NCBI GenBank assembly: GCA_048498415.1
Contig: JBEHYA010000002.1
Coordinates: forward strand, 1 to 58,103
Source of the DNA: JBEHYA01 sp048498415
Lineage (GTDB): Bacteria; Pseudomonadota; Alphaproteobacteria; UBA9219; RGZA01
Reading direction: 5' to 3'
Length of the DNA: 58,103 nt
Made by a program: the position numbers and the translations under genes. How positions within the stretch are numbered: position 1 is the first letter of the stretch; every line of letters starts with the position of its first letter. This document shows positions 1-8,960 of this stretch, one piece after another. The notes under the pieces are model-generated. The model had not been told where the DNA came from. It made no database searches and was given only the letters and a program-made list of their open reading frames with translations.

Positions 1-1529
1 TTCCCCACCCGCCAGTGATTATCGCCGCGCGCGTCGACCTGCGGGCTGTGGGTGATGGCCAATGTTTGAATATTGCCGCCAAGGCTGGCTAACCGTTCAC
101 CCACCGCATCGGCAGTGGCGCCGCCAATGCCGGTATCCACTTCATCGAAAATCAGCGTGGCGGTATCGGCATTGGTGGCAAGGCACATGCGGAGCGCCAG
201 CATGAAGCGCGCAAGTTCGCCGCCAGACGCAATTTTGTTCAAGGGGCCAGCCGGTAAATCCGGGTTGGTGGAGCCTGTAAACGTCACGCGACTGAAGCCG
301 CGCGGGCCGGCGGCATCTAAGGATAGTTTTTCAACGGCGATCACAATGCGGGCTTTATTCAGCTTTAAGGGCGGCAGCTCGGCCTGAATGGCTTTTTCCA
401 GCTTTTTGGCAGCCGCTTCGCGCTTGGCGTGCAGGCTTTCAGCTTCGCCCGCGAACTTCTTTTCCAGCTGGGCGGTTTGTTCGCGTAGCTTTTTAAGTTG
501 GACATCGGAATTTTCTACGCTTTCCAGCTGGGCGCGGAGTTTTTCAGCATAAGCCGGCAATTCTTCCGGCGTGCATTGGTATTTGCGCGCGGCGGCGCGG
601 ATCGCGAATAAGCGTTCTTCGATTTTTTCCAGATTGGCGGCATCGAAAGCATCGCTGTTCATCAGATTTTCTAGCGCGGCCACGCTTTCGGCCAGCGCAT
701 CTTCGGCGCGGTTTAAATTATCGAGAATACCATCCAGCAAATCGTGATTTTTTTCGGCCGCGCGGGTGAGAATACGGCGGGCGGCGCCAGCGCTTGTGGC
801 GGCGCCTTTATCGCCCTGCAATTCATTATGCGCGGCGCCCAACGCTTCCATGGTTTTTTCGGAAGATTGCAGGCGCGTGCGTTTTTCAGCCAAAGCTTCC
901 GCTTCGCCGGGTTCGGGGCTGAGTTTATCCAGCTCGGCGATGCTGTGCTGCAGGTCATCCAGCTGGCGCGACAGGCTGGTGGCCATTTGTTCGGCATTCT
1001 GATAGGCGGCGAGGGCTTCCTGCCATTGGCCATAGGTGAGGGCGAGGGCTTTTACCGCGGCATCTGCCCCCGCATAGCTATCGAGATAGCTTAAATGGTT
1101 CTCGCGGTTTAAAAGGCCATGCGTTTCATACTGGCCGTGAATTTCCACCAGCGTGCCGCCAAGTTTTTTGAGGGCATTGATGGCCACCGGCTGATCATCG
1201 GCAAACGCACGGCTGCGGCCATCGCGGCCCACCACACGGCGCAGAATAAGCGGTTCGGCGCTGGTGCTTTCGCGCAAACCAAGTTCCTGCAACAGCGCAT
1301 GCGCGCTGTGGCCTTTGGGGAGATTGAAGGTGAGGCTGACGCTGGCCTGTTCCGCGCCTTGCCGCACCAGCGTGGCTTCGCTGCGTTCGCCAAGTGCCAG
1401 CCCGATTGAATCGAGCAGAATGGATTTGCCCGCGCCGGTTTCGCCTGTCAGCACCGTCAGGCCCGCCGGCACGTCCAGATCAAGCTGGTCGATCAGCAGG
1501 ACATTGCGGATGGAGAGCTGGCTGAGCAT
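1..1529 (-). CDS. recN: DNA repair protein RecN (3' end cut by window edge)
   Basis: SMC-like ATPase of recombinational double-strand break repair, acting in the cytoplasm. The protein opens MLSQLSIRNVLLIDQLDLDV and has a Walker A motif TGETGAGKSILLDSIGLAL at about residues 30-48. The middle is the long coiled-coil-rich region expected of the family. The last residues in the window, AITHSPQVDARGDNHWRVGK, are the conserved C-terminal ATPase segment. About 509 residues are visible; the family is usually about 555, so some tens of residues lie beyond base 1. The ATG at 1527-1529 is 18 bases downstream of the bamD stop, implying co-transcription with lpxC-bamD. No SOS box is seen in that short gap. 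In many alphaproteobacteria ligA follows, but this cannot be seen here. Confidence 0.95.
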   Translation of the reverse strand, partial: MLSQLSIRNVLLIDQLDLDVPAGLTVLTGETGAGKSILLDSIGLALGERSEATLVRQGAEQASVSLTFNLPKGHSAHALLQELGLRESTSAEPLILRRVVGRDGRSRAFADDQPVAINALKKLGGTLVEIHGQYETHGLLNRENHLSYLDSYAGADAAVKALALTYGQWQEALAAYQNAEQMATSLSRQLDDLQHSIAELDKLSPEPGEAEALAEKRTRLQSSEKTMEALGAAHNELQGDKGAATSAGAARRILTRAAEKNHDLLDGILDNLNRAEDALAESVAALENLMNSDAFDAANLEKIEERLFAIRAAARKYQCTPEELPAYAEKLRAQLESVENSDVQLKKLREQTAQLEKKFAGEAESLHAKREAAAKKLEKAIQAELPPLKLNKARIVIAVEKLSLDAAGPRGFSRVTFTGSTNPDLPAGPLNKIASGGELARFMLALRMCLATNADTATLIFDEVDTGIGGATADAVGERLASLGGNIQTLAITHSPQVDARGDNHWRVG

Positions 1530-1547
1530 CGGGCGGGGCGCATTTCC

Positions 1548-2372
1548 TTATTTGAACTGGCGGCTGATCCAGCTGCTGGTATCTTTTTCCGGCGCGAGGT
1601 TCTTGGCCTTCAGCAAATCGTAGCTGTCGCCATACCATTTGCTGCCGGGGAAGTTGTAGCCCAGCACGGCGGCGGCCGTTTGCGCCTCGCGCGGAATACC
1701 GACGGCCAGATAGCATTCGACCAAGCGATGCAACGCTTCCGCCACGTGGCTGGTGGTCTGGTAATCTTCAATGACTTTGCGGAAACGGCCCAAAGCTGCC
1801 ACATACTGCTTCTGTTTTTCGTACCAGCGGCCAATTTCCATTTCCTTGCCGGCTAAATGATCACGCGTGAGGCTAAGTTTAAGCTCCGCATCGCGGGCAT
1901 ATTTGGTCTCGGGGAAACGGCGGCTGACTTCTTTCAGCGCATCCATGGCTTTTTCGGTATCCGACTGGTCGCGGCCCACATCGCTGATCTGTTCGTAATA
2001 GCACAATGCCCGCATGTAATAGGCATAAGCGATTTCCGGATGACCGGGATGGATTTGAATAAAGCGATCCAGCGTGTTGATGGCATCGGTAAAATTATAG
2101 TTCTGATAATGCGCATACGCGGCCATTAATTGCGCGCGCGTCGCCCATTGCGAATAGGGGTGCTGGCGTTCGACTTCATCGAACAGACGCGCGGCTTCCG
2201 GATAATCTTTCTGGCGCATGGCGCTTTGCGCTTCGGTGTAAAGCTCCTCCGGCGGTTTCTCCACATACGGCTTGGCCTGCTCGTCGGCGCAGGCCGAGAG
2301 AAGCATCAGCAAACCGGCAAACAGGGCAGGAAAAAAGGAACGCCAAATGGGGCTTAAGAGCTTGGATTTCAT
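1548..2372 (-). CDS. bamD: Outer membrane assembly lipoprotein BamD (ComL)
   Basis: Essential lipoprotein of the BAM complex that inserts beta-barrel proteins into the outer membrane. The 274-residue product has a short basic N-terminus, a hydrophobic stretch and a lipobox (LLSAC, lipidated Cys at about residue 28). TPR-type repeats follow, starting with ELYTEAQSAMRQKDYPEAA and then FDEVERQHPYSQWATRAQLM and DAINTLDRFIQIHPGHPEI, all characteristic of BamD. Length is normal for the family. It sits 68 bases after lpxC and just ahead of recN on the same strand, the usual alphaproteobacterial order at the downstream end of the dcw cluster. Confidence 0.96.
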   Translation of the reverse strand: MKSKLLSPIWRSFFPALFAGLLMLLSACADEQAKPYVEKPPEELYTEAQSAMRQKDYPEAARLFDEVERQHPYSQWATRAQLMAAYAHYQNYNFTDAINTLDRFIQIHPGHPEIAYAYYMRALCYYEQISDVGRDQSDTEKAMDALKEVSRRFPETKYARDAELKLSLTRDHLAGKEMEIGRWYEKQKQYVAALGRFRKVIEDYQTTSHVAEALHRLVECYLAVGIPREAQTAAAVLGYNFPGSKWYGDSYDLLKAKNLAPEKDTSSWISRQFK

Positions 2373-2440
2373 GCCGATTTTATAGCATGACCCGTATGGC
2401 CAGCGTAAGGCATTCAGCGAGAATGTAGGGGAATAGCGGT

Positions 2441-3355
2441 TTAGCGGGGCAGGCTGGCGCTGAATTCAGCGGCCATGGCCGGAGGCAGCGAATCGCCGGT
2501 GATTTCCACCGTGGCGGTCGCATCGGCGAACAGGGCACGCAGAAGCGCGTTGTTCAGCGTGTGGCCCGAACGGCTGCCGGTAAAGCGGCCGATAATCACG
2601 GCGCCTGCCAGCGACAGATCGCCGATGGCATCCAGCAGTTTGTGGCGGGCCAGCTCGTTTTCAAAACGGTAGCCTTCCGGGTTCACGATTTCGCCCGAAC
2701 GGTTGATGAGAATGGCGTTATCAAGGCTGCCGCCAAGCGTGAGGCCCTTGGCGCGGAGCATCTCGAGATCCGCTTCAAAGCCGAAGGTACGGGCGCTCGC
2801 CACTTCCGCGAAATCGCTTTCTTCCAGATCCAGCGCATAGGACTGGCTGCCGACCTGATGCTGCGGGTAGGCGACTTCAATGCCGAAGGCGGGCGCATCC
2901 GCCGGCTCTAATACCGCGGTGGCGCCGTTGTGCGTCACTTCAATACGCTTTAAAACCTTGATGAAACGGCGCGCGGCTTCCAGTTCGGCAATGCCGGCTT
3001 CCATGATCATTTCAAAGAAGGGCGCGGCGCTGCCATCAAGAATGGGCACTTCCGGGCCGTCAATGGTAACCAGCACGTTATCAATGCCGCTGGCATAAAG
3101 CGCCGCCATCAGATGTTCGATGGTATAAACATCCACGCCGCCTTCATTCACCAGGCGGGTGCAGAGGGGCGAGGCGCGCACCATGTCCCAGTTGGCGGGA
3201 ATGCGGGCATGCGCGCTATCGATATCAAGGCGCTGAAAAACGATGCCGTGATTTTCTTTTGTGGGGTGCAGTGTGAGTGTGACGATTTGCCCGGTATGCA
3301 CGCCTTCGCCCACGCAGGAAATTTCACGCGCCAGTGTGCGCTGGCGGGACGACAT
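2441..3355 (-). CDS. lpxC: UDP-3-O-acyl-N-acetylglucosamine deacetylase LpxC
   Basis: Zinc deacetylase that commits UDP-acyl-GlcNAc to lipid A synthesis. The mature start RQRTLAREISCVGEGVHTG, the EHLMAALYASGIDN motif (zinc His), and ELARHKLLDAIGDLSLAG (second zinc and catalytic region) are all present. The chosen ATG at 3353-3355 gives 304 residues (MSSRQRTL...), typical of the family. An in-frame GTG at 3391, preceded by GAAAG, is a credible alternative adding 12 residues; the open frame continues up to 3517 but that part does not look like LpxC. The upstream leader holds a candidate extended -10 and a GGCGCC inverted repeat, so lpxC may have its own promoter besides readthrough from upstream. 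Confidence 0.95.
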   Translation of the reverse strand: MSSRQRTLAREISCVGEGVHTGQIVTLTLHPTKENHGIVFQRLDIDSAHARIPANWDMVRASPLCTRLVNEGGVDVYTIEHLMAALYASGIDNVLVTIDGPEVPILDGSAAPFFEMIMEAGIAELEAARRFIKVLKRIEVTHNGATAVLEPADAPAFGIEVAYPQHQVGSQSYALDLEESDFAEVASARTFGFEADLEMLRAKGLTLGGSLDNAILINRSGEIVNPEGYRFENELARHKLLDAIGDLSLAGAVIIGRFTGSRSGHTLNNALLRALFADATATVEITGDSLPPAMAAEFSASLPR

Positions 3356-3410
3356 AAGGGCGGATGCGTTAAGGCTGTTATCGCGGGGCACAATAAATCT
3401 TTCAGGTGAT

Positions 3411-3459
3411 GGCGCCAAAAACCTGAGGCGCCGAAGAAAATGGTGCACTCTATATAGCA
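3411..3459 (-). promoter_or_regulatory. Candidate lpxC promoter/leader with GGCGCC inverted repeat
   Basis: Reading the minus strand, TTGCTATATA (rc of 3451-3460) resembles an extended -10 (TGN-TATAAT-like), with no good -35. Downstream in the leader two GGCGCC palindromes at 3427-3432 and 3411-3416 are separated by ten bases and could form a hairpin or a repressor site ahead of lpxC. Weak evidence; inferred only from sequence. Confidence 0.3.
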
Positions 3460-3517
3460 AGCCCGCTAAGCCGCCCCTATTCACGGGGGATTTCGACATA
3501 TTACAATGGAGAATCAA

Positions 3518-4654
3518 TTAGTTAAGGATGTTGTCGGAACGCCGTAAGGTGGCGATTTCAACCGGATGAGTCGGGCCGCGCTCTTCGCGGAGAGCCCGGT
3601 ACATATCGGGGGCGAAGCGATCCACCCCGCTGATGTAGTTATGAAGGATGATGTGGCCCAGCGCGGCACGGAAGTCATCGTCGGCAATCGAGATGGGGCT
3701 GCTTGCATACCCGTCGATATCCAGCTGCTGCGTGATGGCGATGAGGGCATCCGACAGGCGCGGCGGGAAATCTTCCTGCAGGGCGAAGCGATGGGCCATG
3801 GGCATAACGACTTCATGGCGCGAAAAATTGATCTCCCGTTTCGCGATGGCGGTTTCAATTCTTGTAATATCGGGCGAGGGCGTGCCGTTTTTCCAAAGCG
3901 CGGCCAGATCGGATGGCGGAATAAGAAGGCCCATTTCATTCGCAACAAGCTGCAGCCGCGCGGCGCGGGCGGCTTCGTGCAGCAGCAGGCCGTGATTGCG
4001 GTAAATACCGAAAGCGGGGGCGACGGTATCGCGTTCGGCTTCAGTCGGCAGGCCGGTCGCCAGTGGGCGCATGCCAAGGGCGACGTCCCAATGGCGGGCG
4101 GTTTCTTCATCGCCTTTTTCAATAAAGAGCTGCATGGCCAGGCGAAGGGCTGTAAAGCGCAGCTGATTGGCACCGGCATGTTTGCGCGACAGGCCGCGAT
4201 CATCGATATGCGACACGCTGAACAGCATTTTTTGCGCAAGATCGAAATTGACCAGCCGCGCCACGGTCGTGCCGCTGACCGTGCTGATTTGTGTATTGGC
4301 TAGATTGGAGAGCATGGTGGCCGGGTTTTGCTGCAGGCCGTCATGCACGGCGATGAAAACAAAGTGATCGCCATCCATAAGGTGTGCCGCACCCACATTA
4401 TGGGCCGCCCAGGCGAGATCGTAATTGAGAAGGTGGGCCGGCAGACCCTGCGCGGCCAGAAACTTTTCGAGCCGATGACTTTGCGCAAACAGGCCCGGCT
4501 TGTATTCTTCATCCGGCAGATAATCGCGGCGATCAAGGATGAAGATATGCCGGTGGGCATAGGCATCGATGCTTGGCACCGGGTTATCCTTGCCCCAGCG
4601 GAAAAGCTTCATGATCGCCAAGGCTTCGGCGGGTGTAAAAATGGTGTCTTGCAT
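3518..4654 (-). CDS. Unrecognised protein between ftsZ and lpxC
   Basis: I do not recognise this family. The ATG at 4652-4654 (MQDTIFTPAEALAIMKLF) gives 378 residues; the frame stays open to 4717 but those codons run into the ftsZ terminator. The protein appears soluble, with no signal peptide or clear membrane span. It is rich in charged residues and has many His/Asp pairs (AHRHIFILDRRDYLPDEE, LNYDLAWAAHNVG, HLMDGDHFVFIAVHD), but no catalytic motif I can name. Base composition matches its neighbours, so it is not obviously recent DNA. It lies on the same strand as the cluster, after the ftsZ terminator, with its stop just upstream of the lpxC leader. No clear Shine-Dalgarno precedes the start. 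Confidence 0.75.
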   Translation of the reverse strand: MQDTIFTPAEALAIMKLFRWGKDNPVPSIDAYAHRHIFILDRRDYLPDEEYKPGLFAQSHRLEKFLAAQGLPAHLLNYDLAWAAHNVGAAHLMDGDHFVFIAVHDGLQQNPATMLSNLANTQISTVSGTTVARLVNFDLAQKMLFSVSHIDDRGLSRKHAGANQLRFTALRLAMQLFIEKGDEETARHWDVALGMRPLATGLPTEAERDTVAPAFGIYRNHGLLLHEAARAARLQLVANEMGLLIPPSDLAALWKNGTPSPDITRIETAIAKREINFSRHEVVMPMAHRFALQEDFPPRLSDALIAITQQLDIDGYASSPISIADDDFRAALGHIILHNYISGVDRFAPDMYRALREERGPTHPVEIATLRRSDNILN

Positions 4655-4716
4655 CGAATAAAGGCGCCCGGAAATACATTCCAAATCTGGGGCCAATATA
4701 ACGCGCGGAATAAGCA

Positions 4717-4757
4717 ACTAAAAAGCGGCCCCGAAGTTATCAGGGCCGCTTTTAAAG
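4717..4757 (-). terminator. Intrinsic terminator after ftsZ
   Basis: An 11-bp stem, AAAAGCGGCCC (4721-4731) with GGGCCGCTTTT (4743-4753), encloses an 11-base loop. On the minus strand it is followed by a T run (TTTTTAG). It lies 34 bases beyond the ftsZ stop codon and would end dcw cluster transcription. Confidence 0.8.
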
Positions 4758-4790
4758 GATTAACCACAAATATTTATGCGGTTTTCCGCT

Positions 4791-6527
4791 TTAGTTCGAT
4801 TGGCGGCGGAGGAACGCAGGGATTTCCAGCGTTTCTTCTTCCGAACTCAATTGCGGGCGGTTGGTGGGATCGATGCCCAGCTTCGACTGGCCCGGCTGCG
4901 GCTGTTGCTGCGGGGTGGTCTGTTCGGCAGGCTTGCTCGATGTGAAGTTGCCAGCAAGACGTGCGAAGAGCGAACCCGCGCGCTTGGTGTTCTGCTTTTC
5001 GCGTTCCGCCTGAATATAATCAGCCTGCTGGGTTTCCGGCTGGCTGACCTGTGGCGGGGCGCTTGGCTGTTGCTGGAACAGACCAAAGCCCTGTTGGGCC
5101 GGCTGCTGCTGTTGCACAGGCGCGGACGGCTGTTGCTGCTGGGACTGGTACATGCTTTCCGCCTGCTGGGCAGATGCTTCGGCTTGCCGCGCGCGATCCA
5201 GCAAGTTCTGGAGCGCCTGGCTATGCGCCACGGTTTCCGGGTTGCTGCTCTGCACGGGCGGCGCAGCCACGCGGCTGTTCTGGCCCATCACGCCCCACGA
5301 GAATGGCGCGGAGAAGGAACCGGTTTGCGGCTGTTCCACGGGCTGCTGCGGCGTTTGGCCGTAATTGCTTTGCGGCTGCTGCTGCACGCGTGCGGCGTTC
5401 TGCTGGGCAGAAGCCTGCGCTGCGGCCGGAGCGTTGAAGGTGGGCGCGAAAGTGGGCGTCTGGCGCGCGACGGCAGCTTCCTTCTGCACGGGCGCTTGCA
5501 CGCTGCGCGGGGTTTGCAGGTGGGCAGGGGCCCCAACGCCGCCGCGGCGGGCTTCGGTATCGGCGACATCGATGCCGGTGGCGACCACCGACACGCGCAT
5601 CTTGCCTTCCATCTTTTCATCAAACGTCGAGCCGAAGATGATGTTGGCTTCCGGATCCACTTCCTCGCGGATGCGGTTCGCGGCTTCATCGACTTCGAAC
5701 AGCGTCATATCAAAGCCGCCGGTGATGTTGATCAGCACGCCGCGCGCGCCCTTCATCGAGACGTCATCAAGCAGCGGGTTGGCAATTGCGGCTTCCGACG
5801 CATTGATCGAGCGTTTTTCGCCCGAGGCTTCGCCGGTGCCCATCATGGCTTTGCCCATTTCGCTCATCACGGAACGGATATCGGCAAAATCGAGGTTGAT
5901 AAGGCCGGGCATGACCATGAGGTCGGTCACGCCGCGCACGCCGGAATGCAGAACTTCATCGGCCATGCGGAAGGCATCGGCAAACGTGGTCTTCTCATTC
6001 GCGATGCGGAAAAGGTTTTGGTTGGGGATGATGATGAGGGTATCGACGTATTGCTGCAGTTCCTGCAGGCCGGCTTCGGCCATGCGCATGCGGTGTGCGC
6101 CTTCAAAGTGGAACGGCTTGGTGACGACGCCAACGGTGAGAATGCCTTGTTCGCGCGCGGCGCGGGCAATCACGGGCGCTGCGCCGGTGCCGGTACCGCC
6201 GCCCATGCCGGCGGTGATGAAGGCCATGTTGGTGCCTTCTAAATACGCCATGATTTCATCGATCTGTTCTTCGGCGGCGGCGCGGCCCACTTCCGGCTTG
6301 GCGCCGGCACCTAAACCACGGGTGAGGTTGACGCCGAGCTGCAATTTGCGTTCCGAGAGATTGCCGGCCAGCGCCTGCGCATCGGAATTGGCCACCACGA
6401 ATTCCACGCCTTCCAGCGAGGAACGGATCATGTTGTTGACGGCATTGCCGCCCGCGCCGCCAACGCCGAAAACGGTGATGCGGGGGCGAAGCTGAGCCGT
6501 CTGTTCGGGAACGGTAATCTGGATCAT
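4791..6527 (-). CDS. ftsZ: Cell division GTPase FtsZ
   Basis: Tubulin-like GTPase that polymerises into the Z ring at midcell. Residues 15-320 form the GTPase domain: GVGGAGGNAVNNM (21-33), the tubulin signature GGGTGTG (109-115) and the catalytic T7 loop NLDFAD (211-216). A long glutamine/proline/alanine-rich linker of about 220 residues follows, then the conserved C-terminal FtsA-binding peptide LEIPAFLRRQ. At 578 residues it is longer than E. coli FtsZ (383) because of the linker, which is usual in alphaproteobacteria. The ATG is preceded by AAGGGA on the minus strand, a good ribosome site. It is separated from ftsA by 226 bases containing an inverted-hairpin repeat and is followed by a strong terminator. 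Confidence 0.99.
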   Translation of the reverse strand: MIQITVPEQTAQLRPRITVFGVGGAGGNAVNNMIRSSLEGVEFVVANSDAQALAGNLSERKLQLGVNLTRGLGAGAKPEVGRAAAEEQIDEIMAYLEGTNMAFITAGMGGGTGTGAAPVIARAAREQGILTVGVVTKPFHFEGAHRMRMAEAGLQELQQYVDTLIIIPNQNLFRIANEKTTFADAFRMADEVLHSGVRGVTDLMVMPGLINLDFADIRSVMSEMGKAMMGTGEASGEKRSINASEAAIANPLLDDVSMKGARGVLINITGGFDMTLFEVDEAANRIREEVDPEANIIFGSTFDEKMEGKMRVSVVATGIDVADTEARRGGVGAPAHLQTPRSVQAPVQKEAAVARQTPTFAPTFNAPAAAQASAQQNAARVQQQPQSNYGQTPQQPVEQPQTGSFSAPFSWGVMGQNSRVAAPPVQSSNPETVAHSQALQNLLDRARQAEASAQQAESMYQSQQQQPSAPVQQQQPAQQGFGLFQQQPSAPPQVSQPETQQADYIQAEREKQNTKRAGSLFARLAGNFTSSKPAEQTTPQQQPQPGQSKLGIDPTNRPQLSSEEETLEIPAFLRRQSN

Positions 6528-6644
6528 GGAAGCAAAAATCCCTTATGAATCGAATGATGCCGAAATGGTGCGCTGGGCGTTGATTCGAGGCAAGTCAAAT
6601 TACACCCGCGTCGAAACAATTAAGGCGGGCGTTAAGTTTACTGC

Positions 6645-6746
6645 CTCATTCCCGCGAAAGCGGGAATCCAGGGGACTGGACATGTTGGGGTTGCTTTTCG
6701 CCGCAGACGCGGGCTTTAGCTGGATCCCCGCTTTCGCGGGGATGAG
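6645..6746. repeat. REP/BIME-like paired hairpin element (copy A)
   Basis: Two 8-bp hairpins in inverted orientation. The first is ATTCCCGC-GAAA-GCGGGAAT (6648-6667) and the second ATCCCCGC-TTTC-GCGGGGAT (6724-6743), separated by 56 bases. Flanks are also inverted (CTCATT...ATCCAG with CTGGAT...GATGAG). The architecture matches two further elements near 30.4 and 31.5 kb. It fills much of the ftsA-ftsZ gap, so it would be transcribed as a long hairpin in the division operon. Confidence 0.8.
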
Positions 6747-6753
6747 GTAGCCG

Positions 6754-8025
6754 CTAGACGACGTTTTTCAGCCAGCCGCCGATGCGGCCTAACAGGTCCT
6801 GGCTAGCGCTTAAATCCTGCCCGAAGCGCGGCATAGCAGCTTCTGGATTCACGGCGAACAGCAAAAGCCCAGCGGTGGTCGCAAAAGCCGGGCCGCTGGC
6901 GTGTTCGGAGAGGCCCGAAAGCTTGGTGGGCCGGCCGATGCGCACCTGTTTATCCAAGATACGCTGCGCCATTTCGCGCAAACCCGGCAATTGGCACGCG
7001 CCGCCCGTGAGCACCACGCGGCGCGAGAGCGGGGTGGAGAGCTTGGCGGTATCGAGCCGCGCTTTCAGCATCTCGAAGGTTTCTTCCAGACGCGGCTGGA
7101 TGATGCGGATGAGATGGGATTTGGGTACGTGGTTCGCCAGTTCCGGCGCTTCTTCACCCACCTGCGGCACGTCGATGATTTCTTTATCGTCGCGCAAACT
7201 TGAAAGCGCGTTGCCGAACAATGTCTTGAGGCGTTCGGCATGGCCGACGGGCGTGGTGAGCACGCGCGCGATGTCGTTGGTCACATGATTGCCGCCGATG
7301 GGGATTGTGTCGGCATGCACCAGCTGCCTGCCTTCAAACACGGCAAAACTTGTAGTGCCGCCGCCCATATCGATGACGGTGGTGCCGAGCTCCATTTCAT
7401 CTTCCACCAGACACGACAGGCCGCTGGCGTAAGGGCTGATCACCACCTGATCCACCTGCAAATGGCAACGGTTGAGGGCGGAAAGAAGCGTGCGAATGGG
7501 CGCATGCTGCGCGGTGATGAGATGCAGTTTGATATCGAGCTTATCGCCCGTCATGCCGCGCGGATCGCGGATGCCTTTTTGCTGATCCAGCGCAAATTCG
7601 GTGGGCACGATGTGCAATAGTTCGGTGTAATCATCCAGCGCGTTTTGCTGGCCTTCCCAGAAGGCGCGTTCAATATCGTTATCGGTGACTTCGCGGCCAT
7701 TCAAATTAAGTTCGATATGTTCGTGGTTGGAACCGAGCTTGCCGCCCGAAAAGTTCACCACCACACGCTGGATTTTTTCGCCCGCCATGTCTTCGGCGTT
7801 ATCGAGCGTGGTGTTGATGGCCTGCTGGGCGGCTTCCAGGTCGACGATGTTGCCGGCGCGAAGCCCGTGCGAAATATGGTGGCCGATGCCGATCACGCGT
7901 GGCGGCTCGCCTTCATCGGCGACCGCAATGAAGCAGCAGATCTTGCTGGTGCCGACATCAAGAGCGGCCAGCGTGGTGCGCTTGGATTTTGGATTGCGGG
8001 GAAATGGCTTAATCGCGTCGTTCAT
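6754..8025 (-). CDS. ftsA: Cell division protein FtsA
   Basis: Actin-like ATPase that tethers FtsZ to the membrane and recruits later divisome proteins. The 423-residue protein has the phosphate-1 motif LDVGTSKICCFIAV (about 23-36), the phosphate-2 motif DMGGGTTSFAVFEG, the adenosine motif VVLTGGACQLPGL, and an amphipathic C-terminal helix LLGRIGGWLKNVV that serves as the membrane-targeting sequence. Length and order are normal. It follows ftsQ by 63 bases and precedes ftsZ. Confidence 0.98.
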   Translation of the reverse strand: MNDAIKPFPRNPKSKRTTLAALDVGTSKICCFIAVADEGEPPRVIGIGHHISHGLRAGNIVDLEAAQQAINTTLDNAEDMAGEKIQRVVVNFSGGKLGSNHEHIELNLNGREVTDNDIERAFWEGQQNALDDYTELLHIVPTEFALDQQKGIRDPRGMTGDKLDIKLHLITAQHAPIRTLLSALNRCHLQVDQVVISPYASGLSCLVEDEMELGTTVIDMGGGTTSFAVFEGRQLVHADTIPIGGNHVTNDIARVLTTPVGHAERLKTLFGNALSSLRDDKEIIDVPQVGEEAPELANHVPKSHLIRIIQPRLEETFEMLKARLDTAKLSTPLSRRVVLTGGACQLPGLREMAQRILDKQVRIGRPTKLSGLSEHASGPAFATTAGLLLFAVNPEAAMPRFGQDLSASQDLLGRIGGWLKNVV

Positions 8026-8088
8026 GCAGAAATACGTTCTATGAAAACAGGTAAAAAGTGTACCTGATTCGAACCGTAACGCGAACGC

Positions 8089-8949
8089 CTAATTGGCCTT
8101 CTTTTTCGCGCCTTTTTCGGCCTTCGGGTCGATGACTTCATCGGTCTGCACGGTCATGCGATCGGGCAGGCGCAGGTCAATGCCGGTAATCCGGCGCTCC
8201 AGGATATTTTCGTCGCTGATGGCGTGGCGCAGGCGTTCCAGCGCATCATCTACATTATCTTCCGGCAGTTTCACCACGATGCCGTCGTTCATATATAAAT
8301 CCCACCGGCGTTCGCCCACGCGCGTGGCGCCCTTCACGTGGTTCGCCACCGCTTTCTGCGCCTGCAACTGGCTGAGAAGATCGGCGGCGGCCACATCGGC
8401 GCCTTTGCCTACCACGATGGGCAGGGTGCGGGGTTCGTTCGGCGTCATTTCGCGCAGCACGTGGCCATCGCGGTCGATGAGCTTGAACTGTTTATTGGTC
8501 TGCCAGATGGCCATGGGTTCGCGCTCGTTCAGGCGCACATAAATGGTTTGCGGCATGCGGCGTTCCACCACGCCGCTGCGCACCCATGAAATATCCTGCA
8601 CACGCTTGAGGGCTGCGTGCGGGTCGAACGACAAAATCGGCGTGCCTTTTTGTACATCCAGCGCTTCCAACACGGTGTCTTTGCGCGTCTGGTTACGGCC
8701 TTCGATCAGAATATCCTGCACGGAGAAGCCGGCTTTGCCGGTGACATCGATGGCTGCATTCACCACGTTTTGCGTTTTGCGCTGGAACCAGCCATCGCGC
8801 ACCAGATAAACGCCCATGCCGATGATGAAGATGCCAAGCAACCCCAGCAGCACGAAGCCGAGGGTTTTATAATCTTCCACCAGCGCCGCGGCGTCTGGCG
8901 CGCTGCGGGCTTTCGGGCGTTTAACGGTGATGCGGCGTTTGCGGGCCAT
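8089..8949 (-). CDS. ftsQ: Cell division protein FtsQ
   Basis: Bitopic divisome protein that links cytoplasmic and periplasmic division factors. After a basic N-terminus (MARKRRITVKRPKARS) there is one membrane span at about residues 33-52 (LGFVLLGLLGIFIIGMGVYL). A POTRA domain follows (FSVQDILIEGRNQTRKDTVL), then the beta domain (SWVRSGVVERRMPQTIYVRL, NEREPMAIWQ). The C-terminus is lysine-rich (DPKAEKGAKKKAN). At 286 residues it is close to family length. It starts 11 bases downstream of the ddl stop. Confidence 0.96.
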   Translation of the reverse strand: MARKRRITVKRPKARSAPDAAALVEDYKTLGFVLLGLLGIFIIGMGVYLVRDGWFQRKTQNVVNAAIDVTGKAGFSVQDILIEGRNQTRKDTVLEALDVQKGTPILSFDPHAALKRVQDISWVRSGVVERRMPQTIYVRLNEREPMAIWQTNKQFKLIDRDGHVLREMTPNEPRTLPIVVGKGADVAAADLLSQLQAQKAVANHVKGATRVGERRWDLYMNDGIVVKLPEDNVDDALERLRHAISDENILERRITGIDLRLPDRMTVQTDEVIDPKAEKGAKKKAN

Positions 8950-8960
8950 GACAAAAAGAA

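Noticed and set aside
4776..6242. Long plus-strand open frame (488 codons) opposite ftsZ
   Set aside because: Shadow of ftsZ codon bias in GC-rich DNA; low-complexity His/Arg/Leu product with no family motif. Similar shadows opposite murC, murE, gdh and others were also left out.
6620..6635. TTAA-N8-TTAA upstream of ftsZ, resembling a CtrA box
   Set aside because: CtrA sites have seven bases between the TTAA halves; here there are eight, so no call was made.
7709..7723. GTTC-N7-GAAC palindrome
   Set aside because: Lies inside the ftsA coding sequence and has inverted rather than direct halves, unlike the alphaproteobacterial SOS box; likely chance.
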